From the NCBI GenBank assembly GCA_037953625.1, contig CM075649.1, positions 98,585,290 to 98,649,289 on the forward strand: a stretch of 64,000 bases of DNA. Reading direction: 5' to 3'. The DNA comes from Crotalaria pallida (Eukaryota > Streptophyta > Magnoliopsida > Fabales > Fabaceae). A program made the translations under genes and the position numbers. The notes below the pieces were generated by a model that had not been told where the DNA came from, searched no databases, and saw only the letters and a list, made by a program, of their open reading frames with translations. Each line of letters begins with the position of its first letter. The stretch's first letter is position 1. Below, one piece after another: positions 34,154-46,958 of the stretch.

Positions 34154-36405
34154 CTGTATAAAAACAGCAAGGAGGTGACCATTACACAATACTTAGAAAA
34201 TACATTCTAAAAGAACATAGAGAATAAATAAGTCAAACACAATTTTTAACATCCTACTTTTTAATTCTTTTATTAAATATTAAACAATAAAAATTTTAGG
34301 AAAATTTTGACAGGGTTTACTTTAAATTATGGACTTTCCCTTAGAAAATTTTACCTGTCAGATCCAGAATAAAAGAATTCCACATTTATCTTACAATCAT
34401 TGTAAACAAATGGCTTAATTATGTCACATGTCCCTGAAGTTTGAGGTTTTTTTTCCAGATACCCTTATACTCTTTTTTCAATGTTTGACTCCTCGAAGTT
34501 ACTTCTGGGTTTGTCTTATACCCCTACTACCGATTCTGGCCAATTTTGTTGACATGTAACATCGGAATCCTGAACAGACGCAGGAGGTTAAGCACCTGGT
34601 GCCTTGTGGGCGAAGATCTTTTGTTTTTTTAATTTAAAAAACTAAAAAACTTAATATTTTTATATTTTTAGTTAAATAAAAAAAGAAAAAAAAAGAATTG
34701 AAGTGAGAGGTCGTCTTTGACCGTGTGACATCACACAGCACCACAACCTCTTACGTCTGACTAAAATTCTGATGTTACATGTCATCAAAATTTCCCAGAA
34801 TTGATAGTAGGGGTATATGACAAACCCAGAAGTAACTTTGGGGAGTCATACATTGAAAAAAAAATATAAGGGTATCTGCCAAAAGTACCCCAAACTTCAG
34901 GGACCTGTGACATAATTAAGCCTAAAAAAATTATACATTATCTTTCAACTTAGTAAAATAATATCAAAAGCTATTGGTTGCAATTTCTATGAATTGTATC
35001 ATAGAATAGAGTAATTCCCCATACTTAGAAAATTACTTATCCTCAGCAGTCGAATATCCAAATCATCTCCAAAGCTTGTATCTAAAAATGTCAATTTAAG
35101 AGGTGAGTTGTTTTATCATAAAACAGGAAAAGCACTTAATAAAAATAATATAACATATATATATATAACATATATATACCTATGCAATTAAATAATTCTT
35201 TCACTTTATTCTCATTCACATTTATACTTTATTTTCTTCCATACTTAAGTACTCATACAATTTTAAACATAATTATCAACTATTGTTGATAATACATAAC
35301 ATAGATAATGCAATGTCATGCAATTTCTCCATACATTTACTTTCTTTTTCCTTTTCATAACTTCTTAGTCATTGCTACGCTTTTTTTTATTTACACTGTA
35401 CTTCATGAGTACGTCCATCATACAGTGTTAGGAACCATATTTCCTTTTACTTTTACTTTTCCCTCACATCGCCCTCCACACTTTAGGAAAGACCAACTAG
35501 GAGTAAATGTCCCTCTACCGTGCTTACACTGTACTTCACCAATTGTTCATCGTACAGTGTAGGAACCCTTGTACTTCACGATACGTCCATCATACAGGGT
35601 AGGAACCATCCTCCGTAGCCACGAAGTATGTAAGTGACCGATAGAATTACTATAGTGTGTACAGGACCAATCACCAATTCAACCAATACTTCACGATACG
35701 TCCATCATACTGGTCTCTGCTAGGGTAGATCAAAGTCCCCTATAATAGTTCCCGTGATTGTTTCATAAGCACAATCAAATCACTATAATACTCTCGTCCA
35801 TTAGTTCTATGAATCTTCACGATAACGTCCATCAATTCATAGAACCTGGCCATCACGTCATCTTTCCTAATCCCTAACGTCCACCTTACTCCTTAAATAA
35901 TGCACGTGTTTCTAGTTCATTTTAATGGTTGTTAATAATCCATCCTTTACTTACACATATTAATTTGGAGGGGTTTTCTAAATTAAAGTAATTAGCCATA
36001 AACATAAATAATAGATATTTAAGCTTAAGAACATTAATAATAATAATACATAACATACATTCATTCACTTTAGTGAACATTCAAGCAATAACATCATCAC
36101 TACTTGGTATGAATCCTAGGTTCAAGAATTACATAACTTTAAATTTAACATAATCATAATTTCAATAATCATACTAATTATATTCATTTATTTATTTTAT
36201 GAAAATTCCAAACATAAGCATCATCACTATCATCCATCAATTTAGAAAACCCTAGGTTCCAATACTAATTAAATTCATACTTAGCACATAATCAAATATA
36301 CAAATCAAACATACACATATTAACATACACATAGATATATTTATATCATTATTATTATTATCATTAAATTCTAATCCTAATTTATGGAAAACAACTCCCT
36401 CTTAC
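34154..36405 (-). other. Candidate intron in LTR G, containing a MITE
   Basis: Minus-strand donor CGAAG|GTAAGAGGG at 36405 and acceptor TTTTTATACAG ending at 34154. Length is 2252 bp including the 511-bp MITE. Confidence 0.4.
34412..34922. mobile_element. Mutator-like MITE, 511 bp
   Basis: Terminal inverted repeats of about 160 bp start GGCTTAATTATGTCACA at both ends. They flank a short centre with poly-A/T and AGAAAAAAAAAG. The flanks TAAACAAAT (34403-34411) and TAAAAAAAT (34923-34931) match at 8 of 9 positions, the 9-bp duplication size of Mutator-like elements. No coding capacity. Confidence 0.85.
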
Positions 36406-37799
36406 CTTCGAAATCCTAGTCATGGTGACAGGGCCACTTTTATAACCGCGACATACTCCAGGATCAGGGTCCACAATAATGTGTTGGATCTAAATAAGAA
36501 CAAATGTTAAAACTAATTATAACATTAAATATATATATATATATATCTATATATATATATCAACTAAATTCATTTTTTTGTTAAAATAATAAATATATAT
36601 TATTATACAATAAAGATATATTACTTTTCCCCAAAACATCTATTTATTTGAAAATATAGGGATAATAAAAACATTGACGAATCAACGAATAAATTACATT
36701 GATGGGTAGAGGAAGTTGAGAGGATCATTTACCTAAGAAGAATTTAAGATTGGACGATTGGATCTTGAATTATTGGATCGAGAAGTTTGGAAACCCTTAA
36801 TATTTCTTCTTCTCTGTCGCCTGTGAGTTCTCGTTTCTCTTTCTCGGCTCTATTTTCTCTTTTTATTTTTTTCAAAAGCTTTAACTTCATTTTGAAGGGT
36901 TGAGGGGTTAAGTTGGGTTGGAAATGGGACGTGGGGTTTGGGTAGAATTAGGACAATCAACACATATTTTATATTTTGTTTTAACTTGTGTCAATGTGTA
37001 ACATCCTAGAGATTAAAAGTAATATAATAAAATTATAAAATGATATAATATAAATATTTATTTAAGGATAGGATTAAGCCGTAGAAATTGTATAAGGGTA
37101 GTGAAGTAATAGAAAGCATAGGCCGACCTGGTATATAAGTATTGGACCTCGGACCGATCCCGGCCGAGCTAGATGGGAACCAAACGCGGAACCTGTTGTC
37201 AAGATCGGACTACTGCTGTTCCTATATACCGAGCCGACGTATCCTAGCTCCTCCTTGACAGCTCATGTTGAGCTGTTGGCCCATTGGGTTTCGCACCATC
37301 CGTACTATGTACTACCAATTCACTTTATGTCACTATCATTGCTTTATGTCCTTTTCAAGTCACTATTCATGGCTTCCTCTAGAAGCCAATGAATCCTATC
37401 CACATATTTTGACTTCTCTAAGAAGCCTCCAATGAGAACCACACAAATATCCTTCCAAAAATAATAAAAGTGAAACCAATACACAACATAACATACTTTG
37501 CATTCCCACTCTCTTTCCCCTTCGTCTCTCTCTCTCTCTTCTCTTCTTTGAAGTTCCAGCAACAACAAACCCAACATAAATCCTCTCTTCTCACACATCT
37601 CTTCTTCTCCTCCACCACGTTTTACCGGTTGGAGACCCTCCTTCCTTCCCTTCTTCTTCCCGTTTCGAACGCTTCCCTAGGCCGTAGTGGTGTGGTGGTG
37701 GCAGCAAAGAGGAAAGGATTCAAGGGTGTGAAGCTCACAAGGCCAAGCATCAAGGAAAGCCATTCTCAAACTCTCAACTCTTATCTCTCACGGTTTGAG

Positions 37800-38937
37800 G
37801 TAAGGAGTGAGTGTTACCTCTACTTGAGTTTGGGTTTCTAGGGTGTTCATAACGGGTACTAAGAGTTGGTGTTAGATTAGGGAATCGATATAGGTTAATG
37901 TTAGAAAGAAAAGGTAAAGAGGGTAAAGGGAACCAATGAATGAACTAGAAACATGGATTTTAGGTGAAGAAGAAACATTATTTTCGGTTATATGCTATAT
38001 TTTACATGATGGATTGGTTAAATGCTTTATTCATATTGTTATTGTGGTATAAGTGTTTATGAGCTTTGATATTCACTATTTATATCTGTGGCCGAACTAA
38101 GAGAGGGTGAGAATGGGAAGTGAGAAAATGGTAACCAGGGAGAAACGAAGAGATAAATTAATAAGTTAGATAATGAGAAAGGTTAATGGAAAAGATAAGA
38201 GGAGTTAAGGAGATGTTGAGCCGAGAGAGGCCGAGCTAAAAAGATGGTTAAAAAGACTGAGGAATTAAAGAGAAATGGTTGTGTGATCGGGTCATAGTAG
38301 ACGCGTACTGGGTGCGTGCATTGATCGCGTCAGACGCATACTGGGTATGCGCAGCTGTAAGACGGGTACTGGGTACTCGCAGTTATGATTCACACGAGGT
38401 TTCGAGCACGGAATCGGTGGGATGTGTTCCTGGTCATAGCAGACGCGTACTGGGTGCGTGCATTGATCGCGTAAGACGCCGAGATGCGCAGCTCTAAGAC
38501 GGGTACTGGGTAATCGCAGTTATGGACACTCCTTACTCCATAGAATGATCGGCGGTAGTGCTCCTGGTCATAGAAGACGCGTACTGGGTGCGTGCATTGA
38601 TCGCGTCAGACGCGTACTGGGTATGTGCAGCTGTAAGACGGGTATTGGGTACTCGCAGTTATGGATACTCCGATATCCGACCTTAAATGGTGTAAGACAT
38701 GCACTGGGTGCATGCATCCGAGAAGAGGAAAAGATTATAAGCTATGTAAAAGTGGATTAATGAGTAACGAATCCGAGATAGAGATGGTTTACCGAGGTAA
38801 GAGAGTAGTGGCCTGTATGCTTGCTTGTTATGTATATGCTAATTTACTACTTGTGTTTGGCTTGGTAGTTCGGTATGGCATGTTAGAAACTGCTTATTTA
38901 AGTTCTGTGTAATGCTCACCTCCTTACCATTTTTCAG
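37800..38937 (+). other. Candidate intron in E 5' LTR
   Basis: Donor TTTGAG|GTAAGGAGT and acceptor CCATTTTTCAG|GTACTGAG are 1138 bp apart (1301 bp in the 3' LTR, 44714-46014). A 123-codon ORF (37470-37841, also present in the 3' LTR) crosses the donor; its reality is uncertain. Confidence 0.5.
38290..38715 (+). repeat. CpG-rich minisatellite in E LTR
   Basis: About three units of 135-142 bp, each starting GGTCATAG.AGACGCGTAC, with internal AGACG-GGTACTGGGTA repeats. The copy in the 3' LTR is at about 45200-45625. It lies in the predicted intron. Confidence 0.85.
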
Positions 38938-38979
38938 GTACTGAGCCCGAGCAGACGCAGTCCCCGGCCGAGCAGGTTC

Positions 38980-39000
38980 ACTCTCCCTCACAGGGAGAGT
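38980..39000 (+). promoter_or_regulatory. LTR hairpin, element E 5' copy
   Basis: Arms ACTCTCCCT and AGGGAGAGT (9 bp, perfect), CAC loop. The 3' LTR copy at 46057-46077 has one mismatch (AGGGAGTGT). Confidence 0.6.
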
Positions 39001-39268
39001 AAGTCATTTAGAGTCGGATTATTAGTGGGGTCTCGGCTAGTTGGGCCGAGCTAAAACTTTGCTTTTTTATTTTGCTTACCGAACTGAATGTAATTAAATT
39101 TATGCTTTTCTGCTTTTGATGTATTAAGTCTTCCGCTTTATGACTCTGATGTTTTTGTATTAATGAAAGGAAAAAATTACTTTGGCAAATATCATATTCG
39201 TTTCAAAAGAAATTTTAAATCCTAATTTTCGGGTTCATGGGTAATTATTATATAGGGTGTTACATTTT

Positions 39269-39280
39269 TGGTATCAGAGC
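39269..39280 (+). promoter_or_regulatory. Element E primer-binding site (initiator tRNA-Met)
   Basis: TGGTATCAGAGC, four bases after the LTR end. Confidence 0.9.
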
Positions 39281-39298
39281 AGTTTCTCCTCGGCCTAT

Positions 39299-39342
39299 TG
39301 GAGTTGCAAAGGACTCCAGTGGTTACTCAACAAGAGAGTGAA
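39299..39342 (+). promoter_or_regulatory. Tandem leader hairpins of element E
   Basis: TGGAGT (39299-39304) pairs with ACTCCA (39313-39318). GTTACTC (39322-39328) pairs partly with GAGTGAA (39336-39342), keeping six pairs including one G-T. Confidence 0.45.
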
Positions 39343-39475
39343 AGATAAGTAAAGTCTAGAAGCCTAAGTTAGACCATAGAGCTTATAGAAGTATGTGTTG
39401 ATATGTATATATATATATATATATATTTATTTATTTTTCGGTGGTTAATTGGTTTTCTCTCCATGACCGAGCAGC

Positions 39476-42400
39476 ATGGCTGGGAGAAGAGCTGATAACG
39501 ATCGAATTGCGGCCGTGTTGGAAACTCTGGTTCAACTGCAGCAGAACCAAGCGCAGGCTCAGCAGAATTAGGCTGAGAACCTCGCTCAGAACATCGCCGC
39601 AGCCGCAGCAGCTGCAGCTGCAGCCCTTCAGCCTCAACCTCCGGCTCCGGTCGAGATCGACTGGATGAGCCTATTTAGAAAGAACGAACCACCTCGGTAT
39701 GAAGGGGGTTATAATCTAGATGGAGCTCAGAGATGGCTCCAGGACGTTGAGAAGATTTTCCGATCTCTGCAACCGCCCTATGAGTACAGGGTGAGGTTAG
39801 CTGAATTTGTGCTGGCGAGTGAAGCCGAGCACTGGTGGGAACAGCAGAGCTGTGGACTGGAAGCGGCTAATGAAGCCATTACTTGGTATTTGTTCCGAGC
39901 TCGATTCCTCGGAAAGTATTTTCTCGAGGATGTTAGGAGGGAGAAGGAGCTTGCTTTCCTCAAACTGGAGCAGAGGAACTTGAGTGTCGGGGAATATGCC
40001 GCTCAGTTCGAGGATTTGATCCGCTACTCAGGAAGCTACAGAGATGCCGATGAGCGTACCAAGTGCATCAAGTTTGAGTCTGGCCTCCATGATGATATTC
40101 GGCTCGCTTTCGAATATCAAAACGTGGCCAATCTCTCGCAGTTGGTGAACATGGCTAGCACCTATGAGAAGGGGCTCAAGAGGAAAGCCGACGGAAAGCG
40201 GAGCAGGTCGGCACAGAAAGCAGTGGGTCCAAGCAGGGGGAAAGGAGTTGTTCAGAGATCTACTCCTTATGAGAATCCGATCTCCAGAATGTCAACAGCT
40301 CTGAGGAGTGGTGGTCAGATGGTGGTTGTTCCTGGTCCCTATCCGATATGTCAGCATTGTGGAAAGCAGTACAAGGGAGAATGCTGGAGTCTGGATCCGA
40401 GCAGAGCAAGAGGATCCTGTTTTCGCTGTGGCAAGCCTGGTCATTTTGCAGCTCGGTGTACCGAGAACATTGTGAAAGAAGAGGTCAATGTGACCAAGGC
40501 TCATCAAACTGGTGTTAACCGACCGATGCAGAGAGGCAAAGTTTACACTATGGATGGTGAAGAAGTGACCGATGCTGACGAGCTAATCCGAGGTACTTGT
40601 AGAGTAGACAGCATTACATGTGTTGTGTTATTTGATTATGGAGCCACACATTCTTTCATTTCCCTTGACTGTATGAACAGACTAAAACTATCCCCAGTAG
40701 AAATGCCTTACAAATTATCCATTTCTACCCCAACCAATTCTTCTGTAATAACTTCCCAAATGTGTCTAGAGTGTCCTATCCAAGTATTAGGCCGAGAGTT
40801 TAAGGTCAATTTGATTTGCTTGCCCCTAACCAAACTAGATATTATCCTCGGCATGGACTGGATGTCCCAACACCATGTCCTGCTCGACTGCAGAGAGAAA
40901 ACTGTCATCTTTAGTGGCCCTTCTGTTGCGAAGTTAGAGACAACAGAGGAACCGACCCTAGACCGAGTTCATGTAGTCAGAGAATTCCCAGAGGTTTTCT
41001 CGGACGAAATGCCTGGCTTACCGTCGAGAAGAGAAGTAGAGTTCAGTATAGACCTTATTCCGAGAACTGGCCCGATTTCAATTGCTCCGTACCGAATGGC
41101 ACCTCCCGAGCTAGAAGAGCTTAAGAAACAACTGGAAGAACTTTTGGCCAAAAAGCTAATCCGACCAAGCGTATCACCTTGGGGAGCTCCGATTTTATTT
41201 GTTAAAAAGAAAGATGGTAGCCTCAGAATGTGCACTGACTATCGGAAGCTCAACGCGGTAACGGTGAAGAACAAATATCCCCTCCCTCGGATTGACGACT
41301 TATTGGACCAACTCAAGGGAGCGTCGGTGTTCTCAAAGATAGACCTCCGATCTGGATACCACCAGATCCGTATCCGAGATAAAGATATTCCGAAGACAGC
41401 TTTCAGAACGAAATATGGGCATTTTGAGTATGTGGTTATGCCCTTTGGACTTACCAACGCTCTTGCCATCTTCATGGACTTCATGAATAGGATCTTCCGA
41501 CCCTATCTGGAATCGTTTGTGATAGTCTTCATCGACGACATCCTCATCTACTCTCGGAGTCCGAGTGAACATGAGCAGCACTTAAGGATGGTGTTGCAGG
41601 TTTTGAAGGACAAGGAACTCTACGCCAAGCTTTCTAAATGCAGTTTTTGGATCAAAGAAGTTCATTTCCTCGGCCATGTAATATCCGAGCATGGTGTGGC
41701 AGTTGATCCCTCCAAGGTGGAAGCTGTGCTTAAGTGGGAGAGACCCAGCTCGGTAACCGAGATCAGGAGCTTCCTCGGTCTTGCAGGGTACTATCGGAGA
41801 TTCATCGAAGGGTTTTCTAAACTGGCTCTACCATTGACCTCATTAACCCGAAAGGATGCGCCTTACCAGTGGTCCGAGGAATGTGAACAGAGCTTTCAAG
41901 AGCTAAAGAAAAGGTTGACGAGTTCGCCCGTGTTGATTTTTCCCGATCCGACCAAAGCCTTTGACGTGTTCTGTGACGCCTCAAAACAAGGTCTCGGCTG
42001 TGTGCTGATGCAACAAGGAAAAGTGGTGGCTTACGTCTCTCGACAGCTCCGACCTCATGAACAGAATTATCCCACGCATGATCTCGAATTGGCAGCTGTG
42101 GTGTTTGCCCTTAAGATTTGGAGACACTACCTGTATGGCACGAAGTTTGAAGTGTTCAGTGACCACAAGAGTCTCGGCTATCTGTTCGACCAGAAGGAAC
42201 TGAACATGAGACAACGCAGATGGGTGGAATTTTTGAAAGATTACGATTTCAACCTGCACTATCATCCTGGAAAAGCCAAAGTTGTGGCCGACGCACTAAG
42301 CAGGAAGAGTCTTCATTTGAGCAACATGATGGTCCGAGAGATGCAGCTGATGCAGGAGTTTAGCGATCTTAACCTCGGCATACAGAAGAAGGAAAACTGT

Positions 42401-43874
42401 GTTGTGATGGAGATGTTGCAAGTAACAAATGAGTTTGTGGGATTTATCAAGGAAAGACAGGCTGCCGACCTAGAACTCCAGAAGCTATTAGAAAGAGCAG
42501 GAGACAAGGATGAACCCGACTTCACTAAAGGACCTGATGGTCTCGTACGATTTTGGGGCCGAGTTTGCATTCCTATGGACTTTGAAGTCCAAAGAGAGTT
42601 AATGGAAGAAGCCCACAAGACGAAGATGAGTCTTCACCCAGGAGCCACAAAGATGTACCAGGATCTGAAGAGGTTATTTTGGTGGCCGAAGTTGAAGACC
42701 GATGTGGCAGATTATGTGTCTCGGTGTTTGACATGCCAGAAAGCCAAGATCGAGCATCAGAAACCAGGAGGATTACTCAAATCCTTGGAGATTCCGCAAT
42801 GGAAGTGGGACAGCATTTCGATGGATTTTGTGTCGGGTCTACCAAGAACGAGATCAGGGCAGGAAGCCATTTTGGGTTGTGGTGGACCGACTTACAAAGT
42901 GTGCCCATTTCCTGCCGATCAGTATGAAGTACAGCCTAGAGAAGCTGACGCAACTATACATAAAGGACATTGTTCGGCTTCACGGTGTTCCGAGCAGCAT
43001 AGTGTCGGACCGTGATCCTTGCTTCTTATCCCGATTCTGGCAGAGTTTGCAACAAGCCATGGGTACCAAGTTGAGGTTTAGAACAGCGTATCATCGTTAA
43101 ACCGATGGACAATCCGAGCGCACCATTCAGACTCTTGAGGACTTGCTGAGGACATGTGTGCTCGAACAGTCGGAAAGTTGGGAAACACTTTTGCCATTGG
43201 TTGAATTCACCTACAACAACAGTTTCCATTCAAGTATCGGAATGGCTCCTTTCGAAGCATTGTATGGTCGGAAATGTCGGACGCCATTATGCTGGTTCCA
43301 GATAGGAGAAAACTTGTTGATTGGTCCCGACATTGTGCATGAGACAACTGAGAAGATCCGAATGATACAAGGAAAGATGAAAGCAGCACAAGACCGACAG
43401 AAAAGCTATGCCGACAAGAGAAGGAAACCCTTGAACTTCATTGAGGGAGATCATGTATTTGTATTCCTTCGGGCATCCCCTGTAACGGGTATTGGCCGAA
43501 CTATCAAATCAAAGAAGTTGATCCCTCGGTTTGTCGGACCATACCAGATATCGGAGAAGGTCGGACCAGTAGCATACAGAATTGCTCTACCTCCGCACTT
43601 GTCTAAGCTCCATGATGTGTTCCATGTCTCGCAACTTAGGAGGTACATTCACGATCCCTCGCATGTGATAGCAGTGGACGAACTGCCACTAAAAGACAAC
43701 CTGACTTTCGAAGTTCTTCCAGTCCGAGTTGAGGACAAACAGGTCAAACGGCTCAGAGGGAAGGAAATATCCTTGGTCAAGGTCGTCTGGAATCGGAATA
43801 ATGTGGAGGAAGATACTTGGGAACTCGAGGAGAAAATGAAGCAGTCATATCCACAACTGTTCCATGCCGACTAA
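39476..43874 (+). pseudogene. Element E gag-pol polyprotein, three lesions
   Basis: The start is MAGRRADNDR at 39476, matching D. Lesions: TAG at 39569-39571 (codon 32), a one-base gain in the T run 42870-42873 in the integrase core, and TAA at 43098-43100 where relatives have the Gln of HPQTDG. The remaining frame is continuous to TAA at 43872-43874. Motifs: gag domain, Cys/His motif CQHCGKQYKGECW, knuckle CFRCGKPGHFAARC, protease FDYGATHSF (Tyr where relatives have Cys or Ser), RT FIDDI, RNase H DASKQGLG, integrase HPGA...CLTC, MDFVSG, SDRDP, ERT, GPY, and chromodomain-like tail VKVVWNRN..EDTWELE. A two-residue duplication (VFVF) is seen near 43455. Otherwise it looks young. Confidence 0.93.
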
Positions 43875-43897
43875 ATTTCGAGGACGAAATTCCTGTA

Positions 43898-43910
43898 AGT
43901 GGGAGAGGAA
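43898..43910 (+). promoter_or_regulatory. Element E polypurine tract
   Basis: AGTGGGAGAGGAA directly precedes the 3' LTR start at 43911. Confidence 0.85.
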
Positions 43911-46341
43911 TGTAACATCCTAGAGATTAAAAGTAATATAATAAAATTATAAAATGATATAATATAAATATTTATTTAAGGATAGGATTAAGCCGTAGAA
44001 ATTGTATAAGGGTAGTGAAGTAATAGGAAGCATAGGCCGACCTGGTATGTAAGTATTGGACCTCGGACCGATCCCGGCCGAGCTAGATGGGAACCAAACG
44101 CGGAACCTGTTGTCAAGCTCGGACTACTGCTGTTCCTATATACCGAGCCGACATATCCTAGCTCCTCCTTGACAGCTCATGTTGAGCTGTTAGCCCATTG
44201 GGTTTCGCACCGTCCGTACTATGTACTACCAATTCACTTTATGTCACTATCATTGCTTTATGTCCTTTTCAAGTCACTATTCATGACTTCCTCTAGAAGC
44301 CAATGAATCCTATCCACATATTTTGACTTCTCTAAGAAGCCTCCAATGAGAACCACACAAATATCCTTCCTAAAATAATAAAAGTGAAACCAATACACAA
44401 CATAACATACTTTGCATTCCCACTCTCTTTCCCCTTCGTCTCTCTCTCTCTCTTCTCTTCTTTGAAGTTCCAGCAACAACAAACCCAACATAAATCCTCT
44501 CTTCTCACACATCTCTTCTTCTCCTCCACCACGTTTTACCGGTTGGAGACCCTCCTTCCTTCCCTTCTTCTTCCCGTTTCGAACGCTTCCCTGGGCCGTA
44601 GTGGTGTGGTGGTGGCAGTAAAGAGGAAAGGATTCAAGGGTGTGAAGCTCACAAGGTCAAGCATCAAGGAAAGCCATTCTCAAACTCTCAACTCTTATCT
44701 CTCACGGTTTGAGGTAAGGAGTGAGTGTTACCTCTACTTGAGTTTGGGTTTCTAGGGTGTTCATAACGGGTACTAAGAGTGGGTGTTAGATTAGGGAATG
44801 GATATACGTTAATGTTAGAAAGAAAAGGTAAAGAGGGTAAAGGGAACCAATGAATGAACTAGAAACATGGATTTTAGGTGAAGAAAAACATTATTTTCGG
44901 TTATATGCTATATTTTACATGATGGATTGGTTAAATGCTTTATTCATATTGTTATTGTGGTATAAGTGTTTATGAGCTTTGATATTCACTATTTATATCT
45001 GTGGCCGAACTAAGAGAGGGTGAGAATGGGAAGTGAGAAAATGGTAACCAGGGAGAAACGAAGAGATAAATTAATAAGTTAGATGATGAGAAAGGTTAAT
45101 GGAAAAGATAAGAGGAGTTAAGGAGATGTTGAGCCGAGAGAGGCCGAGCTAAAAAGATGGTTAAAAAGACTGAGGAATTAAAGAGAAATGGTTGTGTGAT
45201 CGGGTCATAGCAGACGCGTACTGGGTGCGTGCATTGATCGCGTCAGACGCATACTGGGTATGCGCAGCTGTAAGACGGGTACTAGGTACTCACGGTTATG
45301 ATTCACACGAGTTTCCGAGCACGGAATCGGTGGGATGTGTTCCTGGTCATAGCAGACGTGTACTGGGTGCGTGCATTGATCGCGTAAGACGCCGAGATGC
45401 GCAGCTGTAAGACGGGTACTGGGTACTCGCAGTTATGGACACTCCTTACTCTATAGAATGATCGGCGGTAGTGCTCCTGGTCATAGAAGACGCGTACTAG
45501 GTGCGTGCATTGATCGCGTCAGACGCGTACTGGGCATGTGAAGCTGTAAGACGGGTATTGGGTACTCGCAGTTATGGATACTCCGATATCCGACCTTATA
45601 TGATGTAAGACATGCACTGGGTGCATGCATCCGAGAAGAGTAAAAGATTATAAGCTATGTAAAAGTGGATTAATGAGTAACGAATCCGAGATAGAGATGG
45701 TTTACCGAGGTAAGAGAGTAGTGGCCGAGAAGTCGAGTGTAGGAATTAAGAAGAATATAAGGGGAATTAATCGGATGAATCGAGGTATAACTAACAGGTA
45801 ATGGATAGATTAGATTGTATGATGTGAGCCGAGCTAAAGGAGATTGTATGCATGCGAACCGAGCTAATTGATATTGTATGCATGTTATATTGTCTGCTTG
45901 CTTGTTATGTATATGCTAATTTACTACTTGTGTTTGGCTTGGTAGTTCGGTATGACATGTTAGAAACTGCTTATTTAAGTTATGTGTAATGCTCACCTCC
46001 TTACCATTTTTCAGGTACTGAGCCCGAGCAGACGCAGTCCCCGGCCGAGCAGGTTCACTCTCCCTCACAGGGAGTGTAAGTCATTTAGAGTCGGATTATT
46101 AGTGGGGTCTCGGCCAGTTGGGCCGAGCTAAAACTTTGCTTTTGTATTTTGCTTACCGAACTGAATGTAATTAAATTTATGCTTTTCTGCTTTTGATGTA
46201 TTAAGTCTTTCGCTTTATGACTCTGATGTTTTTGTATTAATGAAAGGAAAAAATTACTTTGGCAAATATCATATTCGTTTCAAAAGAAATTTTAAATCCT
46301 AATTTTCGGGTTCATGGGTAATTATTATATTGGGTGTTACA
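43911..46341 (+). repeat. Element E 3' LTR (2431 bp)
   Basis: Starts TGTAACATCC, ends GGGTGTTACA. Full-length copy with the segment lost from the 5' LTR. Contains the candidate intron 44714-46014 and a one-mismatch hairpin at 46057-46077. Confidence 0.95.
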
Positions 46342-46795
46342 CAATGTGTGTAAGTATTTTGGTTCATAACTAAAAGTTTGATATTTTAAAGATAAAATAC
46401 ATTTAAGTAGAACAATATTATATTTTTAATTAATCAAAAGTGATTGAAAAATAATAAAGTGATCGGTCCCTAAAGATTGCTATTGCGTAAGAAAAAGTAT
46501 AAAAATTCAAATGTAAATACATTTTCTCAATTCTGATGTTAAACTTGATAAAAATATAATATTTATAATTTTGAAATAGAAGATCATTATATATAACTTA
46601 TACCCGTAATATATTAGAACTAGTATGGGAGCTAAAAATGAAACAATATCAAAACGCAATGAAAATTTACAGAAATGTTCAAAATATTAAATTAAACATA
46701 TATTTCTAAAGAAACTATTTATAAAAATGCCTTTAAGTCTTGCCACTTGAACTCCCGGTCAAAATGTTAATTAAACTGGATAAAAGTACTATTTT
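46342..46795 (-). repeat. LTR G (B family), segment 2
   Basis: In reverse complement it continues the match to B's 3' LTR (corresponding to about 11590-12050) from where segment 1 stopped. The first five bases are the E target duplication; the last 16 are the LINE duplication. Confidence 0.88.
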
Positions 46796-46864
46796 TGGTA
46801 GAAGAAAAAATCTTATTACCACAAGCGAATGAGTACATCATGAAACTCATAGTATAAATAACCT

Positions 46865-46944
46865 GCCACCTTCTAGGAAGGGTTCAGATTAAAAAACTAT
46901 GACCAAGAACTACCTAATTTAAGGCCACCTTCTAGGAAGGGTTC
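46865..46944. repeat. Direct repeat in LINE 3' UTR
   Basis: CCACCTTCTAGGAAGGGTTC occurs at 46866-46885 and again at 46925-46944, 59 bp apart. The core (CCTTCTAGGAAGG) is self-complementary, so each copy can form a small hairpin. Confidence 0.8.
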
Positions 46945-46958
46945 CTTAAATCATAGAA

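Larger units (their letters stand above)
33795..36996 (-). repeat. LTR G (B family), segment 1
   Basis: On the minus strand this is the 3' part of a B-family LTR ending at 33795 (GGGTGTTACA). It contains the hairpin (34089-34112), a donor/acceptor pair, a MITE insertion and ends at element E. The left flank has no primer site, so it is the outer end of a 3' LTR or a solo LTR. The last five bases (CAATG, 36992-36996) are the target duplication of E. Confidence 0.85.
36997..39264 (+). repeat. Element E 5' LTR (2268 bp)
   Basis: Starts TGTAACATCC, ends GGGTGTTACA. Compared with the 3' LTR it lacks the segment equivalent to about 45726-45893 (junction near 38810). It contains a CT-rich leader-like stretch, a donor at 37800, the CpG-rich minisatellite, an acceptor ending at 38937 and the hairpin at 38980-39000. 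Confidence 0.95.
36997..46341 (+). mobile_element. Element E: Ty3/gypsy chromovirus-type retrotransposon, nearly intact
   Basis: Both LTRs, primer site, gag-pol and polypurine tract are present. The 5-bp duplication CAATG flanks it (36992-36996 and 46342-46346). It interrupts LTR G: the two flanks join to match the B LTR in reverse complement. The LTRs are near-identical apart from a deletion of about 160 bp in the 5' copy. Confidence 0.97.

Noticed and set aside
37470..37841. 123-codon ORF in both E LTRs, crossing the predicted donor
   Set aside because: The peptide is a translation of a CT-rich leader (Ser/Leu/Phe-rich), shared only because the LTRs are duplicates; not called as a gene.
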